From: Dickeya dianthicola NCPPB 453
GTDB lineage: Bacteria; Pseudomonadota; Gammaproteobacteria; Enterobacterales; Enterobacteriaceae
Assembly: GCF_000365305.1 (NCBI RefSeq)
Contig: NZ_CM001841.1
Coordinates: 2,520,323 to 2,584,322 of the forward strand
DNA length: 64,000 nt
Direction: 5' to 3'
Part shown: positions 26,005-33,941 of the stretch, piece by piece
Numbering within the stretch: position 1 is the stretch's first letter
How the letters are laid out: each line of letters begins with the position of its first letter
Made by a program: the position numbers and the translations under genes
Notes under the pieces: generated by a model
Databases searched by the model: none
The model's input: the letters and a program-made list of their open reading frames with translations, nothing else
Told to the model about the DNA's origin: nothing

Positions 26005-27356
26005 AAAAACTGTTCATTCAGTTCTTTCTGCTGCTGTTTGCCAGCTTTCTGGTGATGACCCTGCTGGTGGGGCTGGTGTACAAAGTCACGGCGGAACGGG
26101 CCGGGCGCCAGTCGATGGATGACCTGATGAAAAGCTCGCTGTATCTGATCCGCAACGAGCTGCGTTCCATTCCGCCACGGGAGTGGCACAAGACCATCAA
26201 TCAGATGGACCTTAACCTGTCGTTCAAGTTACACATTGAGCCCATCAGCAAGTACCGGCTCAGCACCCAGGCGCAGCAGCGGCTGATTCAGGGGGAAATC
26301 GTCGCGTTGGACGACGAGTACACCTTTATCCAGCGCATTCCGCGCAGTCACTATGTGCTGGCGGTCGGCCCGATTCCCTACCTGTTCTTCCTGCACGAAA
26401 TCCGGCTGGTCAACTTGCTGTTTCTGGCGTTGATCGGCCTGTCGCTGGCGCTGCCGGTGTTTCTGTGGATGCGCCCGCACTGGAAGGCGATGCTGCAACT
26501 GGAAAGCGCCGCGCAGCGTTTGGGAGACGGCCATCTGGAAGAACGGACCCACTTTGATAATACCTCCAGTCTGTTCCGCCTCGGCGTGGCCTTCAACCGC
26601 ATGGCTGATAACCTCAACCAGTTGATTACCAGTAAAAAACAGTTGATCGACAATATTGCCCACGAGCTGCGCACGCCGCTGGTTCGGCTGCGCTACCGGC
26701 TGGCGATGAGCGACAACCTGACCGACGAAGAGCAGGAAGCCATCAACCGCGACGTCGGCCAGTTGGAGGCGTTGATCGATGAGTTACTGACCTACGCCCG
26801 CCTCGACCGGCCGCAGGTGACGCTGCATCTGGAACAGATCGACCTGTCGCAATGGCTGCACAAGCGAATCGACGATTTCCGGCTGGTGCATGACGATAAA
26901 CAAATTGAGCTGGACGTAACCGGCGATAATAATTTCGGCTATGTGGACCTGCGCCTGATGGAACGGGTGTTGAACAATCTGGTTAATAACGGTTTGCGTT
27001 TCTGTCAGCATCGCCTGCGGGTGGGGCTGACGCTCGACCAACATACCGCCTACCTGCAGGTGGAGGATGATGGGCCGGGCATCGCGCCGGAAGATCGCTC
27101 GCATATTTTCGAACCCTTCATCCGACTGGAAGCCGGCATGGAAAACAGCAGCGGCGGCTGCGGCCTGGGGCTGGCGATTGTTCACGCTATCGTACGTGCT
27201 TACAACGGCACCATCGAGGTGGACAGCAGCCCGCTGGGCGGCGCGCGCTTCCTGTTCTGCTGGCCGATTATCGAGCACAAACCGTCGTCGAATTCTTCGC
27301 CTGCAAACCTTGTACAATCGGTTACACGCGGAAACCAAACACTCACAGATCGCTAG
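26001..27356 (+). CDS. rstB: Sensor histidine kinase RstB
   Basis: A 451-residue inner-membrane kinase (E. coli RstB 433). Spans are at about 5-27 and 137-157, with a periplasmic sensor between. A HAMP segment follows (LESAAQRLGDGHLEERTHFD). The phospho-accepting His is in IDNIAHELRTPLVRLRYRLA; the ATP-binding lobe shows VLNNLVNNGLRF (N box), VEDDGPGIAPEDRSHIFEPF and GGCGLGLAIVHAIVRAYNGT. The C-terminal tail runs beyond the kinase core for about 30 residues, and its coding sequence contains the RstA box used for asr. Confidence 0.94.
   Translation: MKKLFIQFFLLLFASFLVMTLLVGLVYKVTAERAGRQSMDDLMKSSLYLIRNELRSIPPREWHKTINQMDLNLSFKLHIEPISKYRLSTQAQQRLIQGEIVALDDEYTFIQRIPRSHYVLAVGPIPYLFFLHEIRLVNLLFLALIGLSLALPVFLWMRPHWKAMLQLESAAQRLGDGHLEERTHFDNTSSLFRLGVAFNRMADNLNQLITSKKQLIDNIAHELRTPLVRLRYRLAMSDNLTDEEQEAINRDVGQLEALIDELLTYARLDRPQVTLHLEQIDLSQWLHKRIDDFRLVHDDKQIELDVTGDNNFGYVDLRLMERVLNNLVNNGLRFCQHRLRVGLTLDQHTAYLQVEDDGPGIAPEDRSHIFEPFIRLEAGMENSSGGCGLGLAIVHAIVRAYNGTIEVDSSPLGGARFLFCWPIIEHKPSSNSSPANLVQSVTRGNQTLTDR
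27313..27326 (+). promoter_or_regulatory. RstA box upstream of asr (inside rstB)
   Basis: TACAATCGGTTACA agrees with the known RstA consensus TACATNTNGTTACA at 10 of 12 defined positions. It is inside the rstB 3' end, about 110 bp before the asr ATG and about 50 bp before a plausible -10 (TATGCT, 27369-27374). This fits direct RstA activation of asr as in E. coli. Confidence 0.75.
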
Positions 27357-27431
27357 CCCAGGTTCTCCTATGCTTCAGTCATCGGCCCACCTTAGGGTTC
27401 GAAACGTGAACTGGATAATGAGGAATTTACG

Positions 27432-27884
27432 ATGAATAAATTTTTAGTGATGATCGCAGGTGCGGCTCTGGGTCTGTCCTCTGTAGCTTTCGCGGCTGGT
27501 ACCACTGCTCCGGCAACCGCTGCTGCTCCGGCAACTACCACTGCCACTGCTCCGGCTAAAGCTGCTGATACTGCCAAAAAACCGGTGAAAAAAGCTGAGA
27601 AGAAAAAAGTCCCGGCTGCTCAGAAAGCTCAAGCCGCTAAAAAGCACAAAAAAGCCAAAAAACCCGCTGCCCAGAAAGCTCAGGCGGCTAAAAAAGTAGC
27701 CAAGAAAAAACCGGCTGCCCAGAAAGCTCAGGCCGCTAAAAAAGTAGCCAAGAAAAAACCCGCTGCCCAGAAAGCTCAGGCCGCCAAAAAAGTAGCCAAG
27801 AAAAAACCGGCCGCTCAGAAAGCCCAGGCTGCTAAGAAAAAAGTGAAAAAAGCTAAGAAAGTCACTACCACTCCGGCTGCTTAA
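27432..27884 (+). CDS. asr: Acid shock protein Asr
   Basis: A 150-residue periplasmic basic protein. The signal peptide [21 protein letters not shown] is followed by an Ala/Thr/Pro segment and five tandem Lys/Ala-rich units of the form [15 protein letters not shown], the Asr hallmark. In E. coli, Asr is strongly induced at low pH through RstAB and is thought to protect periplasmic components. The gene follows rstB and carries an upstream RstA box, so the two-component system and its target sit together. GAGGAA precedes the ATG. It is longer than E. coli Asr because of additional repeat units. Confidence 0.95.
   Translation: MNKFLVMIAGAALGLSSVAFAAGTTAPATAAAPATTTATAPAKAADTAKKPVKKAEKKKVPAAQKAQAAKKHKKAKKPAAQKAQAAKKVAKKKPAAQKAQAAKKVAKKKPAAQKAQAAKKVAKKKPAAQKAQAAKKKVKKAKKVTTTPAA
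27609..27845 (+). repeat. In-frame 48-bp tandem repeats in asr
   Basis: Five 16-codon units (first at 27609; the next four start at 27660, 27708, 27756 and 27804) encode [16 protein letters not shown] or [20 protein letters not shown] sequence. Units 2-4 differ mainly at synonymous positions, pointing to recent duplication. Confidence 0.9.
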
Positions 27885-27950
27885 TTCGCCAAGTGATGGT
27901 TGATGGTCATGAATACCGGTAACCACCACCGACATGACAAGAGCGTTATC

Positions 27951-27979
27951 AAACACCCGGTTCGCCGGGTGTTTGTTTC
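27951..27979 (+). terminator. Terminator after asr
   Basis: AAACACCCGG and CCGGGTGTTT form a 10-bp stem with a TTCG tetraloop, then GTTTC. It lies 15 bp before the ydgU start, so ydgU expression would need read-through or its own promoter. Confidence 0.8.
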
Positions 27980-27993
27980 ATGGGGACCGGATA

Positions 27994-28074
27994 ATGCTGC
28001 GACGCTACTCATTTGAAATCGTGCTGTCCTTCCTGCTTATCTGCGCGCTGGTCATCGTGGTGTTTTTCTTATAA
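27994..28074 (+). CDS. ydgU: Small membrane protein YdgU
   Basis: A 26-residue ORF reading MLRRYSFEIVLSFLLICALV IVVFFL: a short basic N-terminus and one transmembrane helix. E. coli has an acid-induced small membrane protein, YdgU, at exactly this place between asr and ydgD, with the same RRY.FE start. The position after asr suggests acid-induced read-through expression. It is far below normal gene-finder limits; synteny plus sequence make it credible. Confidence 0.75.
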   Translation: MLRRYSFEIVLSFLLICALVIVVFFL

Positions 28075-28227
28075 CTCGATTCCACTCTCACCTGCGTGCC
28101 CAAACCGGGTCATCCGATTCGCCTGGCCAACTAATCCGTCGTTTTCTGCCTGATTCCGGCATGCTACGTTTATAGTGGATTGATGACGGTGACTCGCTGA
28201 ATTTCATCTTTAAAGGCCATTCATTAC

Positions 28228-29046
28228 ATGCGCATACCAGCCTGGTTGTTATGTTCATTAAGCATGCTCGCTCCTTCCGTGTGGGCCGATGACCATCCGT
28301 CCGTCACGACGGAACAACAAAAACAGACGCTGTTCTTTAATCATGATGATCGCGACAAGGTGCCGGATACCGCCCAATGGCCGTGGCAGGCAATTGGTCA
28401 GTTGGAAACCGCCAGCGGCAACCTCTGCACCGCGACGCTGATCTCGCCGCATCTGGCGCTGACCGCCGGCCACTGCGTGGTAGCGCCGCCCGGCGTGCCG
28501 GACAAACCGGTGGCGCTACGCTTTCTGGCAACAGAAAACGGCTGGCGCTATGAAACTGATAAGATTGAAGCGCTGACCAATAAAAAGCTGGCCAGAATGC
28601 TGAAAGCAGACGGCGACGGCTGGATCGTCCCGCCTTCCGCCGCACCGTGGGATTTCGCGCTGATTCGTCTCAAGCAGACGCCGCCGGATATTCGCCCGTT
28701 GCCTGTCTGGCCGGGAACGCCGGAAGAACTGAAGGCGGCGCTGGAGGCCGCGCAGCAGAAGGTCACCCAGGCCGGTTACCCGGAAGACCATCAGGATACG
28801 CTGTACCGCCATCAGGATTGCCTGATTACCGGCTGGGTCCATAAAGCGGTGATGGCGCACCGTTGCGATACCCTGCCGGGCGACAGCGGTTCGCCGCTGA
28901 TGCTGAAAACCGCCGGTAGTTGGGTGCTGATGGGCATTCAGAGTTCCGCGCCGGACGCCGGCAACCGCGCACTCGCCGACAACCGCGCCGTAGCGGTCAC
29001 CGCCATCCGCCAGCAACTGGAAACGCTGGCCAAAGAAAAACGGTGA
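28228..29046 (+). CDS. ydgD: Trypsin-like serine protease (YdgD-like)
   Basis: A 272-residue secreted serine protease (E. coli YdgD 273). The signal peptide is MRIPAWLLCSLSMLAPSVWA. The chymotrypsin-fold triad is intact: His in ALTAGHCVVAP, Asp in WDFALIRLKQTP, and Ser in CDTLPGDSGSPLMLK. An N-terminal segment (WPWQAIGQLETASGNLCTAT) shows the usual activation-site context. In E. coli this gene follows asr, and YdgD has been implicated in processing Asr (from memory). The likely location is the periplasm. Confidence 0.9.
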   Translation: MRIPAWLLCSLSMLAPSVWADDHPSVTTEQQKQTLFFNHDDRDKVPDTAQWPWQAIGQLETASGNLCTATLISPHLALTAGHCVVAPPGVPDKPVALRFLATENGWRYETDKIEALTNKKLARMLKADGDGWIVPPSAAPWDFALIRLKQTPPDIRPLPVWPGTPEELKAALEAAQQKVTQAGYPEDHQDTLYRHQDCLITGWVHKAVMAHRCDTLPGDSGSPLMLKTAGSWVLMGIQSSAPDAGNRALADNRAVAVTAIRQQLETLAKEKR

Positions 29047-29350
29047 TGTTGCCTGCCGGTATCCCCGATACCGGCAACCTATCGCCGGTCATACCGCCAT
29101 AACGCCCATCCATACCCGCACTCCCCCGCTCGATCCAGACATCGACGGTATCGACCATTAATGCATTGTTAACCATGCTAACCACCCCTAACACTTACGA
29201 GTAACACGATTACACCTTTTATGGATGAGTTGAAACACCGCCTTCAATGAAGCGATCCAGCCACCTGAATAATCGTGCTGTTCTCTCTATAACCGAACTC
29301 TCTTAGAAGGACGTCAATACAATAAGTTATATTATTATTTAGGGAGCATC
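29047..29350. other. Intergenic region ydgD to lactate operon
   Basis: About 300 bp. A hairpin directly after ydgD (GTTGCCTGCCGGTATC pairing with GATACCGGCAAC, about 29048-29080) may end the transcript. The last 150 bp become AT-rich and should carry the lactate operon promoter. No lldR/lutR-type regulator gene is nearby. Confidence 0.5.
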
Positions 29351-30901
29351 ATGTACGAATACTTACAATTCTCACTCGGTGTTTTACCGCTGCTGATAAT
29401 GATCATTTTGATTTTGAAAATCAGAATGCCCATTCACCATTCCGTCCTGATCACACTGGTTATCACCGCCATACTGAGCGTTACCGTCTGGCACACGCCG
29501 TTGCAAACGCTAGGTTCGGCGATCGGCTATGGGGTGATAAAAGGGTTATGGCCGATCATTATTGTGATCCTGGGAGCGATTTACAGTTATAACCTGATGC
29601 AGGAAACACGCAGCATGGATGTACTGCGTGACGTACTGGCCAGTATCAGCGATGACAGACGTATTCAGGTGCTGTTGATTTCCTGGTGCTTTGGCGGCTT
29701 TCTTGAAGCGGCCGCCGGCTATGGGACCGCCGTCGCTATTCCCATCGGTATTCTGATCGCCCTCGGTTTCAACCCGCTGAAAGCCGCCATCGCTTCTCTG
29801 GTGGCAAACACCGTTCCCACCGCGTTTGGCGCTGTCGGCATTCCGGTGTCAATTTTGGCTGAACAGGTACACCTGCCGGTCACGACGCTGGGCGGCACGA
29901 TTATTCTGCAACTGGCACTGTTTAACATCCTGCTGCCTTTTGTGATTATCGCCATCATCGGCGACGGTGTGAAAGCTATCCGCGGTGTCGTGGGTATTAC
30001 GCTGGTGTGTGGGATTACTACACTGATTCCGCAGTATTTCGTCGCCGTTCATCTTGGTGCGGAACTTCCCGCGTTTGCGGGCAGCCTTGTCAGTCTTATC
30101 GCAGTGGCGGCGATGGGGCGAGCGCGTAAGGGAAAAACCGATCCCCACTATCTTATTCAGAATAACAAATCATCAGGCGCGCTGCCTTCAGGCCGTGATT
30201 TACTGAAAGCCTGCTCTATTTATATGCTTATTTTTACCTTCATTCTGCTCTGCTCCCCGTTATTCCCGGGAATAAAACAAATCGTTGCGCATGTGACGTC
30301 AACGCTATATTTCCCACTGGCGGAGGGTAAAGCCCTGTCGCTGAAAATCGACTGGATTGCCACACCTGGCGTTCTCATTATTATCGCCACCTTGCTTGGC
30401 GGTTTTATTCAAGGCGCATCGTTGGGAAAGATGCTGCACGTATTGGTTAATACGATCAAACAGTTGAAAAACTCTATTATCGCTATCACCACCATCGTGG
30501 CAATGGCAACCATTATGGACGTCAGTGGATTAATCGCCACGCTGGCGCAAACCCTGGTAAATATGACGGGCGGCGCTTATGTCTTTATTGCCCCCGTCAT
30601 CGGCGCGCTGGGCACCTTCGTAACGGGAAGTGATACCAACTCGAACGTACTCTTCGGAAAACTGCAGACGGTGGCGGCAGAAAAACTCCATATTGACCCC
30701 ATCTGGCTGGCGGCGGCAAACACTTCAGGGGCAACCGGCGGGAAAATGATCTCCCCGCAAAGTATCGCCATTGCGGTATCCGCGACCCGGATGGATGGAC
30801 AGGGCAGCGCCATCATGGCCGGCACGCTGAAATACTGCACCGCCTACATCTTCATTCTCGGGTTAAAAGTTGGGCTGGTTTATTACCTGTTTATGTCCTG
30901 A
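29351..30901 (+). CDS. lldP: L-lactate permease (LctP family)
   Basis: A 516-residue inner-membrane proton-coupled lactate permease, slightly shorter than E. coli LldP (551). Family signatures are FGGFLEAAAGYGTAVAIPIG, ANTVPTAFGAVGIPV, and GTFVTGSDTNSNVLFGKLQ followed by ANTSGATGGKMISPQSIAIA near the end. About a dozen hydrophobic spans are present. AGGGAGC precedes the ATG. It opens an operon with lutABC, coupling uptake to oxidation. Confidence 0.9.
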   Translation: MYEYLQFSLGVLPLLIMIILILKIRMPIHHSVLITLVITAILSVTVWHTPLQTLGSAIGYGVIKGLWPIIIVILGAIYSYNLMQETRSMDVLRDVLASISDDRRIQVLLISWCFGGFLEAAAGYGTAVAIPIGILIALGFNPLKAAIASLVANTVPTAFGAVGIPVSILAEQVHLPVTTLGGTIILQLALFNILLPFVIIAIIGDGVKAIRGVVGITLVCGITTLIPQYFVAVHLGAELPAFAGSLVSLIAVAAMGRARKGKTDPHYLIQNNKSSGALPSGRDLLKACSIYMLIFTFILLCSPLFPGIKQIVAHVTSTLYFPLAEGKALSLKIDWIATPGVLIIIATLLGGFIQGASLGKMLHVLVNTIKQLKNSIIAITTIVAMATIMDVSGLIATLAQTLVNMTGGAYVFIAPVIGALGTFVTGSDTNSNVLFGKLQTVAAEKLHIDPIWLAAANTSGATGGKMISPQSIAIAVSATRMDGQGSAIMAGTLKYCTAYIFILGLKVGLVYYLFMS

Positions 30902-30984
30902 GCCTGTTCATTTTCTGACCAAAAGCGCCATGCCATAACGTCTCATCATAAAAATAATCATATCTACTGTACTGGAGGGGTGTC

Positions 30985-31704
30985 GTGAATGTTAATTTTT
31001 TTGTGACCTGCATAGGCGATGCGCTTAAATCGCGTATGGCACGGGATTCCGTATTACTGCTGGAGCACTTAGGCTGTCAGGTGAATTTTCCTGAAAAACA
31101 AGGGTGCTGTGGTCAGCCGGCACTCAACAGCGGTTATGTTAATGATGCCATTCCCGGCATGAAAAACCTGATTGCGGCGCTGGAGGAAAACGACGACCCG
31201 ATTATCTCCCCCGCGGGTTCTTGCACCTACGCCATCAAAAGTTACGCCACCTGGCTTGCCGACGAACCGGAGTGGGCGCAACGCGCCGAAAACGTCGCCG
31301 CACGCATGTACGACCTGACCTCGTTTATCGTCAATACGCTGGGTGTCGTGGACGTGGGGGCCCGTTTACCCGGCAAGGCGGTTTACCATCCTTCCTGTAG
31401 CCTGTTTCGCAAGATGGGGGTGAAAGAAGAACCGCTGGCGCTGCTAAAGCAGGTGGATGGCCTAACGCTGCTGCCGTTTCAGGCGCCAGAAACCTGCTGT
31501 GGTTTCGGCGGCACGTTCTCGGTAAAAATGGCGGCGATTTCCGGTGAAATGGTGAAAGAGAAAGTCAGCCATATTATGGATGCCCGGCCGGATTACCTCA
31601 TCGGCGCCGATGTCAGTTGTCTGCTCAATATCGGCGGACGTCTGCAACGCGAGGGGCACCCCGTCAAGGTGATGCATATCGCCGAAGTGTTGATGAGCCG
31701 CTGA
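30985..31704 (+). CDS. lutA: Lactate utilization protein LutA (YkgE)
   Basis: A 239-residue subunit of the LutABC L-lactate dehydrogenase complex, which oxidises lactate to pyruvate. It has two CCG cysteine-rich domains, visible as KQGCCGQPALNSGYV and APETCCGFGGTFSVKM, the second preceded by YHPSCSLFR. These bind a non-cubane iron-sulfur cofactor in related heterodisulphide-reductase proteins. It starts at a GTG after GGAGGGG. lutB starts 10 bp later. Confidence 0.93.
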   Translation: MNVNFFVTCIGDALKSRMARDSVLLLEHLGCQVNFPEKQGCCGQPALNSGYVNDAIPGMKNLIAALEENDDPIISPAGSCTYAIKSYATWLADEPEWAQRAENVAARMYDLTSFIVNTLGVVDVGARLPGKAVYHPSCSLFRKMGVKEEPLALLKQVDGLTLLPFQAPETCCGFGGTFSVKMAAISGEMVKEKVSHIMDARPDYLIGADVSCLLNIGGRLQREGHPVKVMHIAEVLMSR

Positions 31705-31714
31705 GGAGGCCGCC

Positions 31715-33136
31715 ATGTTTTTAAAAACCAGCGATGTTGCTTTCAAAACGCGCATCAAACAACAGATAGACGATCCTATTATGCGTAATGCGGTCGCTAA
31801 CGCGCAGCAACGCATTGGCGCCAACCGCCAGAAAATGGTCGATGAACTGGGGCACTGGGAAGACTGGCGCGAACGCGCAAGCCAAATCCGCGAACACGTA
31901 CTGGCCAATCTGGATGCCTATCTCTACCAGCTCTCAGAACGCGTCAGCGCCAACGGCGGCCAGGTTTTTTTCGCCAAAACCAAAGAAGACGCCACTGGCT
32001 ATATCCTGCAAGTCGCCCGGTCGAAGCAGGCCAAAAAGGTGGTCAAAGCCAAATCGATGGTCACCGAAGAGATTGGGATGAATCATGTCCTGCAGGAAGC
32101 CGGTATCCAGGTGATTGAAACCGACCTTGGCGAATACATTCTGCAACTCGACGGTGACCCACCCTCACATATCGTCGTACCGGCCATCCATAAAGATCGC
32201 CATCAGATTCGGCGTGTCTTGCACGAAAAACTCGGTTATGACGGGCCGGAGACTCCGGAAGCCATGACACGGTTCATCCGCCACAAGATCCGTCAGGATT
32301 TCCTGAGCGCCGAAGTCGGCGTGACCGGTTGTAACTTCGCCGTGGCGGAAACCGGTTCGGTTTGCCTGATGACCAATGAAGGCAACGCCCGCATGTGTAC
32401 GACGTTGCCGAAAACGCATATCGCGGTGATGGGCATGGAGCGCATCGCCCCGACGTTCGAAGAGGTCGATGTGCTCATCACCATGCTGGCCCGCAGCGCG
32501 GTCGGCGCGCGCCTGACGGGGTACAATACCTGGCTTACCGGCCCCCGCGAAGCGGGTAATGTGGATGGTCCGGAGGAGTTCCATCTGGTTATTGTCGACA
32601 ACGGCCGCTCCACGATACTGGGTTCCCAGTTTCAGGACATATTGCGCTGCATTCGTTGCGGCGCCTGTATGAATACCTGCCCGGCCTACCGCCATATCGG
32701 TGGTCACGGCTACGGCTCCATCTACCCCGGTCCTATCGGTGCGGTCATCTCTCCCCTGCTGGGCGGTTATGATGATTTTAAAGATCTGCCTTACGCCTGT
32801 TCGCTGTGTACCGCCTGTGACAGCGTCTGCCCGGTAAAAATCCCGTTGTCGAAACTGATACTGAAACACCGGCAAGTCATGGCGGAAGGCGGCCTCACGC
32901 CAAAAGGCGAGCAGAGCGCGATTAAGCTGTTCGCGTATGCCAACAGCCATCCGAGGCTATGGAAAGTCGGCATGATAGCGGGCGCCCATGCCGCCAGGTG
33001 GTTCATCAAAGAGGGCAAAATGCCGCTCAATATTGGGGCGATCGGCGAATGGACACAAGCGCGTGATTTACCGCAAGCCGATGGCGAAAGTTTCCGCTCC
33101 TGGTTTAAAAAACACAAAGCGCAGGGAAATCAATGA
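31715..33136 (+). CDS. lutB: Lactate utilization iron-sulfur protein LutB (YkgF)
   Basis: A 473-residue LutB. An N-terminal LUD domain (about 70-290; EVGVTGCNFAVAETGSVCL) is followed by two ferredoxin-type 4Fe-4S motifs: CIRCGACMNTCPAYRHIGG (near residue 313) and CSLCTACDSVCPVKIPL (near 363). It passes electrons from lactate oxidation to the membrane chain. GGAGG precedes the ATG. Its stop overlaps the start of lutC. Confidence 0.94.
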   Translation: MFLKTSDVAFKTRIKQQIDDPIMRNAVANAQQRIGANRQKMVDELGHWEDWRERASQIREHVLANLDAYLYQLSERVSANGGQVFFAKTKEDATGYILQVARSKQAKKVVKAKSMVTEEIGMNHVLQEAGIQVIETDLGEYILQLDGDPPSHIVVPAIHKDRHQIRRVLHEKLGYDGPETPEAMTRFIRHKIRQDFLSAEVGVTGCNFAVAETGSVCLMTNEGNARMCTTLPKTHIAVMGMERIAPTFEEVDVLITMLARSAVGARLTGYNTWLTGPREAGNVDGPEEFHLVIVDNGRSTILGSQFQDILRCIRCGACMNTCPAYRHIGGHGYGSIYPGPIGAVISPLLGGYDDFKDLPYACSLCTACDSVCPVKIPLSKLILKHRQVMAEGGLTPKGEQSAIKLFAYANSHPRLWKVGMIAGAHAARWFIKEGKMPLNIGAIGEWTQARDLPQADGESFRSWFKKHKAQGNQ

Positions 33137-33831
33137 TGAATCACAGAGACGAATTTTTAGCTGACATCGCCAAAGCACTCGGCCGGGATGTTCGTCATAT
33201 TCCCGCGCCGCCGCCGGTTCCGGTCAATGATTACGCCCATACCCGCCTGACTGAACTCGACGCGCAGCAACGCTGCGACGCGTTCATTGAATTCGCCGCC
33301 GGCGTCATGCTGGCGCACTGTGAATTGACCACCGAAGCCGACGCGCCCGAGGCGGCATTGCGCTTGTGCGAACGCTACGGGCGCGAGCCCGTGCTGATTA
33401 GCGGTGATGAACGACTGGCGGCATTGGGCATCACCGCCCGGCTACAGCACGCCTGCGGTGCGGCCGTCTGGGAACCCGCGCGTGGCGAGGAGAATATCCG
33501 GCTGGCGGAGCAGGCCAAAATGGGGGTGGTCTACGCGGAATACGGCTTAACCGAGTCCGGCGGCGTGGTGTTGTTTTCTACGCCGGAACGCGGCCGCGCG
33601 ATCAGCCTGCTGCCGGAATCATCGCTTTTTGTCCTGCGCAAAAGCACTATTTTGCCGCGCGTGGCGCAACTGGCGCGTCGGCTGCATCAGCTAGCCCGGC
33701 AAGGCACGCGAATGCCTTCGTGTATTAATCTGATCGGCGGCCCCAGCTCCACCGCCGACATTGAGCTTATCAAAGTCGTGGGGGTACACGGCCCGGTGAA
33801 CGCGGCCTACCTGATCATAGAAGACTGTTAA
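33133..33831 (+). CDS. lutC: Lactate utilization protein LutC (YkgG)
   Basis: A 232-residue third subunit with a LUD domain: KMGVVYAEYGLTESGGVVLF, RGRAISLLPESSLFVLR, and NLIGGPSSTADIELIKVVGV HGP, the conserved C-terminal signature. The ATG overlaps the lutB stop (two adjacent ATGs). lldP-lutA-lutB-lutC form one unit by spacing (83, 10 and -4 bp). Confidence 0.93.
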   Translation: MMNHRDEFLADIAKALGRDVRHIPAPPPVPVNDYAHTRLTELDAQQRCDAFIEFAAGVMLAHCELTTEADAPEAALRLCERYGREPVLISGDERLAALGITARLQHACGAAVWEPARGEENIRLAEQAKMGVVYAEYGLTESGGVVLFSTPERGRAISLLPESSLFVLRKSTILPRVAQLARRLHQLARQGTRMPSCINLIGGPSSTADIELIKVVGVHGPVNAAYLIIEDC

Positions 33832-33845
33832 CGACCACAGGAATG

Positions 33846-33882
33846 CCCCTTGCGTCGACGCCGAATAGCGCCGGGCAAGGGG
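33846..33882. terminator. Hairpin between convergent lutC and hrpA
   Basis: CCCCTTGC and GCAAGGGG pair across a 21-base GC-rich loop that folds further. There is no T-run on either strand, so it is at best a weak bidirectional terminator. Confidence 0.4.
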
Positions 33883-33941
33883 TCATGACAGCAACATCAA
33901 CACGGGTCGGTCCGGTGTTAGCGTCCTACGCCGTCAGCCGT

